Below are positions 57,491 through 64,000 of a stretch of 64,000 nt of DNA, piece after piece (within the stretch, counting starts at the first letter, position 1; each line of letters opens with the position of its first letter). Under the pieces are notes generated by a model. It ran no database searches. It was not told where the DNA came from and worked only from the letters and a program-made list of their open reading frames with translations. A program made the translations under genes and the position numbers. The stretch spans positions 1 through 64,000 of the forward strand of contig NZ_CACSJA010000009.1 in NCBI RefSeq assembly GCF_902706035.1, given 5' to 3'. This DNA is from Pantoea sp. 18069 (GTDB lineage Bacteria > Pseudomonadota > Gammaproteobacteria > Burkholderiales > Burkholderiaceae_C).

Positions 57491-58525
57491 TTACTGCTTG
57501 CGTGCAGCAATCGCCTTTTCAGCCTTGGTCACCAGGTCGTTGCCGATCTGGCCTTTCCACTTGTCATAGACCGGGCGCGTGGTCTTGACGAAAGCCTCGC
57601 GCTCGGCGGGGGTCAGCTGGGTCACGGTCACGCCCATGCCGGAGATTTCCTTGAGCACGGGCTTGTCGGCTTCGATCAGGCCCTTGCGCGCGATCGCGAT
57701 TTCCTGCTTGCCCGCGTCGAGCGCGGCCTGGCGCACGATGGCCTGGTCGGCCGGCGTCCACGAAGCCCAGATGTCCTTGTTGACCACGAACACCAGCGGG
57801 TCGGCCATGTAGCCCCAGGTGGTCACGTATTTCTGGCCCACGGTGTGCATCTTCAGCACGGTGAACATGAACAGCGGATTTTCCTGGCCGTCGACGGCGC
57901 CGCTCGCCAGCGCGGGCTGGGCGTCGGCCCAGCTCATCTGCGTGGGGTTCGCGCCCAGTGCGCTGAACATGTCGGAGAAAATCGGCGAGCCGACGACGCG
58001 GATCTTCAGGCCCTTGAGGTCGTCGGGCTTGCGGATCGCGCGCTTGGAGTTGCTGATCTCGCGGTAGCCGTTCTCGCCCCAGGCCAGCGGCACCACGCCG
58101 GCCTTCTCGAGGTTCCTGAAGATTTCCTGGCCGACTTCGCCTTGCGTCAGCGCGTCGACGGCCGCGTAGTCGGGCATCAGGAACGGCAGCGAGAACAGGT
58201 TCAGCGACCTGACCTGGGGCGACCAGTTGATGGTCGAGCCCACGGCCATGTCGATCACGCCCTGGCGCAGCGCGCTGAATTCGCGCGTCTGGTCGCCCTG
58301 GATCAGCGAAACGCCGGGATAGAGCTTGATGTTGATGCGCCCCTGGGTGCGCTCCTTGACGAGCTTGGACCAGATTTCACCGGCCTGGCCCCAGGGCGAT
58401 GGCGGGCCCAGCACCAGCGACATGCGGTACTCGCTCTTGTAGTTCTGTGCCAGCGCCGCCGGAGCGGTGAAGGCCAGGGCCGCGGCCGCGGCAACCGCGG
58501 TGGTCAGAAAGCTGCGCAGTTTCAT
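57491..58525 (-). CDS. TRAP transporter solute-binding protein, DctP family
   Basis: A 344-aa periplasmic protein with a signal peptide (MKLRSFLTTAVAAAAALAFT, cleavage near ALAQ). Family segments are GVIDMAVGSTINW, DLKGLKIRVVGSPIFSDMF and PLVFVVNKDIWASWTPADQA. It captures a carboxylate and hands it to the DctQ/DctM permease encoded upstream. The order here is dctQ-dctM-(repeat)-dctP, with a 189-bp gap before dctP. Confidence 0.92.
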   Translation of the reverse strand: MKLRSFLTTAVAAAAALAFTAPAALAQNYKSEYRMSLVLGPPSPWGQAGEIWSKLVKERTQGRINIKLYPGVSLIQGDQTREFSALRQGVIDMAVGSTINWSPQVRSLNLFSLPFLMPDYAAVDALTQGEVGQEIFRNLEKAGVVPLAWGENGYREISNSKRAIRKPDDLKGLKIRVVGSPIFSDMFSALGANPTQMSWADAQPALASGAVDGQENPLFMFTVLKMHTVGQKYVTTWGYMADPLVFVVNKDIWASWTPADQAIVRQAALDAGKQEIAIARKGLIEADKPVLKEISGMGVTVTQLTPAEREAFVKTTRPVYDKWKGQIGNDLVTKAEKAIAARKQ

Positions 58526-58587
58526 GTTGTGTCTCCTAGGGTGGTTTGATTCTGTTGCTTATTCAGGATATGGCCTCTGCAACTGGC

Positions 58588-58708
58588 GTGCTCCAGCAAG
58601 GGGGCAGTGAGGAAGGGCCCCCCCGCACCGAGGCTGCCGTGCCTAGCCGGCCGCCCCCCTCCACCGCAGGATGAGAGGGGGAAGCGGCGTGAGCCGCTCA
58701 GGGGTGTT
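58588..58708 (+). repeat. GC-rich dispersed intergenic repeat, family C, copy 3
   Basis: Lies between dctM and dctP. It shares GAAGGGCC, CCGCACCGAGGCTGCCGT and GAGCCGCTCAGGGG with the other copies and contains the hairpin AGCGGC-GTGA-GCCGCT next to the dctM stop. It could end or attenuate the dctQM transcript before dctP. Confidence 0.75.
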
Positions 58709-58714
58709 TCCATT

Positions 58715-60013
58715 TCAGTAACCAAGCTTGTGCGGCAGCCACAGCGCAAGCTGCGGGAAGGCGATCACCAGCAGCATCACGACAAACATCGCGAGCAGCA
58801 TGGGGCCGACCCAGCGCACGGTCGACTCCATGCGCACGCCGGCGATGCGGCACGAGACCATCAGGTTCACGGCCAGCGGCGGCGTGAACTGGCCCAGCGC
58901 GACCTTGAGCGTCAGGATCACGCCGAACCAGACCGGGTCCCACTGGTAGTGCATCATGATGGGCAGCAGCAGCGGCACGAAGATCAGGAACACCGAGATG
59001 CCGTCGAGGAACATGCCCACGGTGATCAGGAGCAGGATCAGCAGCGCGAGCACGCCGTATTCGCCCAGGCCCGAGTTGACGATGGCATCGGCGACCGGAT
59101 CGATCACGCCCAGCGTCGACAGCGAGAACGCGAAAATGCCGGCCAGCGAGACCACGAGCAGGATCACGGCCGAGAGTTCGCCGGCTTCGCGCAGGATGGG
59201 GAACAGGTCGCGCACCGAGATGGTGCGGTACACCACCATGCCCACGAACAATCCGTAGAACACTGCGACCACGGCGGCTTCGGTGGGGGTGAACCAGCCC
59301 GCGCGCATGCCGCCCAGGATCAGCACCGGCGCGGCCAGTCCCCAGGCGGCTTCGCGCAGGCTTTTCCAGAAGGCCGGGCGCGGCAGCGTGGCTTCGAGCA
59401 TGCCCATCTTGTGGCGGCGCGACAGCCACACGGCCGGAACGATCAGCGCGATGCCGGCCAGCACGCCGGGAATCATGCCGGCCGCGAACAGCGCCGGCAC
59501 CGAAGCGCCGGGCACCAGCACCGAATAGATGATGAACGCGACCGACGGCGGAATCAGGATGTCGGTGGCGGCGGCGGCGCCGACCACGCTGGCCGAGAAC
59601 GAGCCGGGATAACCGGCGCGGCTCATGGCGAGGATCATCACGCCGCCCACGGCCGCGGCATTGGCCGGGCCCGAGCCCGAAATGCCGCCCAGGAACATGG
59701 CCACGACAATCGCCACCAGCGGCAGCATGCCCGGGCCGCGGCCGACGATGGCGATGGCGAAGTTCACGAGCCGCAGCGCCACGCCCGAGCGGTCGAAGAT
59801 CGCGCCGACCAGCACGAACATCGGAATCGCCAGCAGCGGGTACTTGCCCAGGCCCGCATAGAAGTTCTGCGGCACGGCCAGCAGGCCGAACCACTGGGCG
59901 TCGGCGTTGGCCAGCGCAATGCAGGCCGCGCCCGCCAGGCCCAGCGCGGCGCCGATAGGCACGCCCGCGGACATCAGCAGCACAAAGGCCACGAACAGCA
60001 GCGTGGCGATCAT
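58715..60013 (-). CDS. dctM: TRAP transporter large permease, DctM
   Basis: A 432-aa membrane protein with about twelve hydrophobic segments. Characteristic stretches are FYAGLGKYPLLAIPMFVLVG, GGISGSGPANAAAVGGVMI and ATDILIPPSVAFIIYSVL. It is the Na+-coupled transport subunit. Its start overlaps the stop of dctQ by four bases on the minus strand (ATGA). Confidence 0.94.
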   Translation of the reverse strand: MIATLLFVAFVLLMSAGVPIGAALGLAGAACIALANADAQWFGLLAVPQNFYAGLGKYPLLAIPMFVLVGAIFDRSGVALRLVNFAIAIVGRGPGMLPLVAIVVAMFLGGISGSGPANAAAVGGVMILAMSRAGYPGSFSASVVGAAAATDILIPPSVAFIIYSVLVPGASVPALFAAGMIPGVLAGIALIVPAVWLSRRHKMGMLEATLPRPAFWKSLREAAWGLAAPVLILGGMRAGWFTPTEAAVVAVFYGLFVGMVVYRTISVRDLFPILREAGELSAVILLVVSLAGIFAFSLSTLGVIDPVADAIVNSGLGEYGVLALLILLLITVGMFLDGISVFLIFVPLLLPIMMHYQWDPVWFGVILTLKVALGQFTPPLAVNLMVSCRIAGVRMESTVRWVGPMLLAMFVVMLLVIAFPQLALWLPHKLGY

Positions 60014-60564
60014 GCTTGCGGTCCCGTGCTGGATTCAGAAGTCTGGCCGTCGTCCTCGGTGAACGCGCCGGGCAGGCCCTGGCGCGCAAACAGCTGCAGC
60101 GCGCGCAGCACGATCACCGTCGAGCACAGCGGCAGCCAGGCCGAGTACCACCATTGCGGCACGCCAATGCCGGGCGAGGTTTCCTCGTAGCGGAAATCGT
60201 CCCAGACCACGCGCAGGCTCAGCACGGCGATCAGCGCGAACAGCAGCGCGATCAGCAGCGAACCCAGGCGCGCCAGGCGCCGGCGGCGCAGCGCCGAGCC
60301 GCTGTGGGCAAAGTATTCGATGCGGATGTGCTGGTCGCGGGCCACGGCCGCCGAGCCGGCGACCAGGGCCAGCACGATCATCAGGAAGATAGAGATTTCC
60401 TCGGTCCAGGCGAAGGAGGAGTTGGTGAGGTAGCGCACCAGCACGTTGGCAAAGGTGATCAGTGCCAGCGCGGCCATGATGATCACGGTGAGCCAGTCTT
60501 CGATGCGCAGGGAGCGGGGAGGGGCCGACGCGTTGTGGTCGGGAGGCAATTGGTCAGAGGGCAT
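60010..60564 (-). CDS. dctQ: TRAP transporter small permease, DctQ
   Basis: A 184-aa membrane protein with four hydrophobic segments and the DctQ signature FANVLVRYLTNSSFAWTEEI. It pairs with DctM. The start at 60564 (MPSDQLPPDHN) is chosen from domain position, without a strong ribosome site. It is divergent from the LysR gene across 189 bp, the likely shared regulatory region. Confidence 0.9.
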   Translation of the reverse strand: MPSDQLPPDHNASAPPRSLRIEDWLTVIIMAALALITFANVLVRYLTNSSFAWTEEISIFLMIVLALVAGSAAVARDQHIRIEYFAHSGSALRRRRLARLGSLLIALLFALIAVLSLRVVWDDFRYEETSPGIGVPQWWYSAWLPLCSTVIVLRALQLFARQGLPGAFTEDDGQTSESSTGPQA

Positions 60565-60753
60565 GAGCGCAGGCAGTCGGGAAAACGCGTGACAACGGGA
60601 AAAGACGTTCGCCTTGCCCGAGGGTGTCGTGTACCAGGGGGCCTGACGCGCGCCCGCCGGGTGGGGTGGGCAAACCATTATCTGGCCCACCTCCGGCGCT
60701 GACCATGCGGGTTGGCCCGAGGCATGACCCCCTGACGCGCGGATAATGGCGGG

Positions 60754-61695
60754 ATGGAAACCAAATGGCTAGAAGATTTTGTGAGTCTGGCTGAAACCCG
60801 CAGTTTCAGCCGCTCCGCGCAATTGCGGCACGTGACCCAGCCCGCGTTTTCCCGCCGCATCCAGGCGCTGGAAGCCTGGGCCGGGACCGACCTGGTCGAT
60901 CGCAGCTCCTACCCGACGCGGCTCACACCCGCGGGCAAGACCATGTACGAGCAGGCGCTCGAGATGCTGCAGTCGCTGCAAAGCACGCGCAGCATGTTGC
61001 GCGCGCACGTCAGTGCGGGCAAGGGCATGATAGGTTTTGCGGTGCCGCACACGCTGGCCTTCACGTTTTTTCCGGCCTGGGTGTCGAACCTGCATGGACT
61101 GTTCGGGCCGTTTCGCAGCCGGCTGTTCGCGCTCAACGTGCATGACGCGGTGATGCGGCTGGTCGAAGGCGGCTGCGATCTGCTGATCGCCTACCACCAC
61201 CCTTCGCAGCCTTTCCAGCTCGACCCCGATCGCTACGAAATGGTCAGCCTGGGGCGTGAGATCCTCGCGCCCTATGTCAAGCCCGATGCCCAGGGCCGAC
61301 CGCTGCACCAGCTGCCCGGAACCCAGTCCCAGCCCTTGCCTTACCTGGGCTATGCCTCGGGCGCCTATCTGGGCCAGGTGACCGAGCTGATCCTCAAGCA
61401 GGCCGGCGAAGCCATCCATCTGGAGCGGGTCTACGAAACCGACATGGCCGAAGGCCTCAAGGCCATGGCGCTCGAAGGCCATGGCGTGGCGTTCCTGCCT
61501 TACAGCGCGGTGCGCAACGAACTGCAGGCCGGACGGCTGGTCAGCGCCGAACCGCTGGGCGTGGAGTCGTTCCGCATGCCCATGGACGTGCGCGCCTACC
61601 GCGAAAAGCCCACGGCCAAGGATGCACCCAAAGGGGTGGCGCAGAACCTCTGGGCATTTTTGCTCGAGCATGGCAATACGCTGGAACTAGGGTAA
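60754..61695 (+). CDS. LysR-family transcriptional regulator
   Basis: A 313-aa regulator with an N-terminal winged HTH (WLEDFVSLAETRSFSRSAQ, HVTQPAFSRRIQALEAW) and a C-terminal substrate-binding domain. It is transcribed divergently from dctQ, so control of the TRAP transporter in response to its substrate is the natural inference. The next gene in the same direction (gltI) begins 229 bp later and probably has its own promoter. Confidence 0.92.
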   Translation: METKWLEDFVSLAETRSFSRSAQLRHVTQPAFSRRIQALEAWAGTDLVDRSSYPTRLTPAGKTMYEQALEMLQSLQSTRSMLRAHVSAGKGMIGFAVPHTLAFTFFPAWVSNLHGLFGPFRSRLFALNVHDAVMRLVEGGCDLLIAYHHPSQPFQLDPDRYEMVSLGREILAPYVKPDAQGRPLHQLPGTQSQPLPYLGYASGAYLGQVTELILKQAGEAIHLERVYETDMAEGLKAMALEGHGVAFLPYSAVRNELQAGRLVSAEPLGVESFRMPMDVRAYREKPTAKDAPKGVAQNLWAFLLEHGNTLELG

Positions 61696-61924
61696 GCCGG
61701 GTCGTGGCCTGCGCACATGGCCGTTAGCATGGCGTGTGGGCCCGTTTTTTGCTAGGTGTTTACCCTGGATGGAAAGCGTTTATGCCTTGTTTGACATAGT
61801 TCCATGTGGTTATCGCTATTGGTTTGATTTGACGGTAGCAAAATGCCTCTACAGTGAATTATTGAAACAAGTCCACGCGCGTTCCGCGTTGCTTTTTTAA
61901 TCCGAAGTCATCAGAGGAGAAGGT

Positions 61925-62824
61925 ATGAAGAAACATTTGTTGGCAGTTGCCGTCATGGGCATGCTCGCGGGCACGGTCATGGCTCAAACCAATGACACCT
62001 TGGCGAAGATCAAATCCTCGGGTGCGATCACGCTGGGCGTGCGCGAATCCTCCGGCGCACTGGCCTATACGCTGGGCGACGGCAAATATGTCGGCTTTCA
62101 TACCGAAATGGCCGAGCGCGTCGTAAGCGATCTGCAAAAGCAGCTGGGCCTGGCCAAGCTGGACATCAAGTACCAGCCCGTGACTTCGCAAAACCGCATT
62201 CCGCTGGTGACCAACGGCACCGTCGATCTGGAATGCGGCTCGACGACCAATGACACCAACCGCCAGAAGGACGTCGACTTCGCCATGACCACGTACATGG
62301 AAGAAGTGCGCATTGCCGTGAAGGCCAATTCGGGCATCACCGGCATCAGGGACCTGAACGGCAAGTCGGTGGCCACGACCACGGGCACCACTTCGGTGCA
62401 GATCCTGCGCAAGAACGAGCGCGCCCAAGGCATCGACTTCAAGGAAGTCATGGGCAAGGACCACGCCGACAGCTTCCTGCTGCTCGAAACGGGCCGTGCC
62501 GACGCGTTCGTGATGGACGGCTCCATCCTCGCCGGCAACATCTCCAAGTCCAAGAACCCCAACGATTTCAAGATCGTCGGCGAAGTGCTGTCGGTCGAGC
62601 CTATCGCCTGCATGCTGCGCAAGAACGACCCGGCTTTCGTGAAGGCCGTCGACACCAGCATCCAGCGCCAGGTCGCCGATGGCAGCCTGGAAAAGCTCTA
62701 TGACAAGTGGTTCATGCAGCCCATCCCGCCGGCAAACCAGAAGGTCGGCCTGCCCCTGTCCGACGCTACCAAGAACGCCTGGAAGAACCCCAACAACCAG
62801 CCCAAGGAAGCTTTCAACAAGTAA
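61925..62824 (+). CDS. gltI: Glutamate/aspartate ABC transporter substrate-binding protein
   Basis: A 299-aa periplasmic protein with a signal peptide (MKKHLLAVAVMGMLAGTVMA-Q). The binding-protein fold shows LGVRESSGALAYTLGDGKYV, LECGSTTNDTNRQKDVDF and SVATTTGTTSVQ, typical of GltI. GAGGAGAAGG precedes the start. The A+T-richer upstream region (61760-61870) holds a candidate promoter (TTGACG 61829, TACAGT 61850, spacer 15), which is weak evidence. A terminator follows the gene. Confidence 0.94.
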   Translation: MKKHLLAVAVMGMLAGTVMAQTNDTLAKIKSSGAITLGVRESSGALAYTLGDGKYVGFHTEMAERVVSDLQKQLGLAKLDIKYQPVTSQNRIPLVTNGTVDLECGSTTNDTNRQKDVDFAMTTYMEEVRIAVKANSGITGIRDLNGKSVATTTGTTSVQILRKNERAQGIDFKEVMGKDHADSFLLLETGRADAFVMDGSILAGNISKSKNPNDFKIVGEVLSVEPIACMLRKNDPAFVKAVDTSIQRQVADGSLEKLYDKWFMQPIPPANQKVGLPLSDATKNAWKNPNNQPKEAFNK

Positions 62825-62846
62825 ACTCTGATTGGTGTTTGGGATG

Positions 62847-62883
62847 AAAACCCCCTTCTGGCTGGTCTCGGAGGGGGTTTTTT
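62847..62883 (+). terminator. Intrinsic terminator between gltI and gltJ
   Basis: AAAACCCCC (62847-62855) pairs with GGGGGTTTT (62873-62881) and is followed by further T residues. Its position between binding protein and permease should let only part of the transcripts continue, giving more binding protein than permease. Confidence 0.85.
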
Positions 62884-62948
62884 GTGTGGTGCAAAAGACG
62901 CGTTGCGCGTCTTTTCCGCCAGAGGCTTGAGGCAATAAAGGAAATCCT

Positions 62949-63704
62949 ATGGCTTGGGATTGGCAGGTGTTCTGCGAGGACACGCTGGACCGCGTTGCGG
63001 TGCAGGGGTGCTTCGGCAAGGGCGGCGACATCACCTACATGGACTGGATGCTGTCCGCCTGGGGGTGGACGGTGTCGGTGTCGCTGCTGGCGCTGTTGAT
63101 CGCGTTGGTGGTCGGTGGCGTGATAGGCGTGATTCGCACGCTGCCCAACAGCCCGTGGCTGGTGCGCTTTGGCAACGCCTGGGTGGAACTGTTTCGCAAT
63201 ATTCCACTGCTGGTGCAGATTTTTCTCTGGTACCACGTGGTGCCCGCCTTCGTGCCGGCGATGAAGTCCGTGCCGGGCTTTGTGCTGGTGGTGCTGGCCC
63301 TGGGTATCTTTACCTCGTCGCGTATCGCCGAGCAGGTGCGCTCGGGACTGCAGTCGCTGCCCCGTGGCCAGCGCTATGCGGGCATGGCCGTCGGTTTCAC
63401 GACCTGGCAGACCTACCGCTACGTGCTGCTGCCGATGGCGCTGCGCATCATCATTCCGCCGCTGACCAGTGAGACGATGAACATCTTCAAGAACTCGTCG
63501 GTGGCCTTTGCCGTGTCGGTGACGGAGTTGACCATGTTTGCCATGCAGGCCCAGGAAGAGACTGGCCGCGGAGTCGAAGTCTATCTGGCCGTGACCGGCC
63601 TGTATGTCGTCTCGGCGTTTGCGATCAACCGGATCATGGCCTGGATTGAAAAGCGCGCCCAGGTGCCCGGCATGGTTGCCGCTTCGAATGCAGGAGGGCA
63701 TTGA
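62949..63704 (+). CDS. gltJ: Glutamate/aspartate ABC transporter permease
   Basis: A 251-aa inner-membrane permease of the HisMQ/GltJ type. Segments YMDWMLSAWGWTVSVSLLAL, FRNIPLLVQIFLWYHVVP and the EAA-loop LQSLPRGQRYAGMAVGF are visible. The start at 62949 follows AAAGGAAA. It forms the membrane channel with GltK, which begins two bases after its stop. Confidence 0.94.
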   Translation: MAWDWQVFCEDTLDRVAVQGCFGKGGDITYMDWMLSAWGWTVSVSLLALLIALVVGGVIGVIRTLPNSPWLVRFGNAWVELFRNIPLLVQIFLWYHVVPAFVPAMKSVPGFVLVVLALGIFTSSRIAEQVRSGLQSLPRGQRYAGMAVGFTTWQTYRYVLLPMALRIIIPPLTSETMNIFKNSSVAFAVSVTELTMFAMQAQEETGRGVEVYLAVTGLYVVSAFAINRIMAWIEKRAQVPGMVAASNAGGH

Positions 63705-63706
63705 TC

Positions 63707-64000
63707 ATGGACCTGCAAATCGACTTCGGTTTCTACAACTGGGACCTGGTGAGCAACTTCGTGCTCAAGGGTCTGTATTTCAGCCTGATGCTGACGGCCA
63801 TCGCCACTGTGGGCGGCGTGCTGTTCGGCACGGTGCTGGCGCTGATGCGACTGTCGGGCAAGAAGTGGCTGGTGGTGCCGGCGACGATCTACGTCAACGG
63901 CATGCGCTCCATTCCGCTGGTGATGGTGATCCTCTGGTTCTTCCTGCTGATGCCGGCCATCATTGGCCGCCCGATCGGCGCGGAGCTGTCGGCCATCATC
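63707..64000 (+). CDS. gltK: Glutamate/aspartate ABC transporter permease, N-terminal part (cut by window edge)
   Basis: The first 98 codons of a second HisMQ-type permease: MDLQIDFGFYNWDLVSNFVL, then GLYFSLMLTAIATVGGVLFG and NGMRSIPLVMVILWFFLLMP. AGGAGGG precedes the ATG. It pairs with GltJ. The rest, and probably gltL (ATPase), lie beyond the edge. Confidence 0.92.
   Translation, partial: MDLQIDFGFYNWDLVSNFVLKGLYFSLMLTAIATVGGVLFGTVLALMRLSGKKWLVVPATIYVNGMRSIPLVMVILWFFLLMPAIIGRPIGAELSAII

Overview
The window is a GC-rich bacterial chromosome segment, most likely from a member of the Comamonadaceae (Burkholderiales, Betaproteobacteria). This is inferred from gene content and order: fabA-fabB, corC-lnt, glyQ-glyS-gmhB-plsC, argB next to a TctD/TctE-type two-component pair and slmA, a tripartite TRAP transporter with a divergent LysR regulator, and GC-rich dispersed intergenic repeats. 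No rRNA, tRNA, CRISPR array or prophage was seen.

Layout. 1-612 is one end of an IS200/IS605-like element with the first 90 codons of an IscB RNA-guided nuclease (minus strand, cut by the window edge). Its structured upstream region should encode the omegaRNA and ends in a hairpin at 586-605. 766-5978 holds 5-formyl-THF cyclo-ligase, a lytic transglycosylase, a metallo-beta-lactamase-fold hydrolase and an acyl-CoA ligase. 5979-6516 is non-coding and carries a dispersed repeat and an eleven-copy 8-bp tandem repeat in front of a lipase-like gene. 7458-10166 is a phenylalanine/tyrosine catabolic pair (phhA, hppD) with a divergent Lrp-type regulator and a perfect inverted repeat between them. 10422-18090 has a GNAT protein, corC, lnt, fabAB and a zinc-ribbon/SPFH gene pair. 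18269-25973 is housekeeping: glyQS, gmhB, plsC, a YgjP-like metallopeptidase, rhodanese, a Kbp-like protein and coaX, with a three-copy ~90-bp tandem repeat.

26232-38801 is a surface-polysaccharide cluster. rmlBDAC make dTDP-rhamnose. A two-gene ABC exporter follows, then a GT61-like enzyme, a dTDP-3-amino-sugar module (acetyltransferase, 3,4-ketoisomerase, aminotransferase), two more glycosyltransferases and a WecA-like initiating transferase. From rmlC to about 37.5 kb the DNA is visibly more A+T rich than its flanks, which suggests acquisition or replacement by transfer.

38908-42994 holds argB, a two-component system and slmA. 44657-53226 is a fatty-acid beta-oxidation locus: TetR regulator with a 28-bp near-perfect palindrome overlapping its promoter, acyl-CoA dehydrogenase, DUF2147 protein, bifunctional hydroxyacyl-CoA dehydrogenase/enoyl-CoA hydratase, thiolase, thioesterase and a second hydratase. 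53396-57445 holds a bactofilin, a YciA thioesterase, an Atm1-type ABC exporter and a 2-hydroxyacid dehydrogenase. 57491-61695 is the TRAP transporter and its LysR regulator. The right edge is a glutamate/aspartate ABC importer (gltI, gltJ, start of gltK).

The strongest candidate for an unusual system is the IscB/omegaRNA element at the left edge. Next come the phase-variation-like octamer array, the predicted operators, and the transferred polysaccharide island with its poorly characterised glycosyltransferases. All functions are assigned by reading motifs and context. No database search was run.
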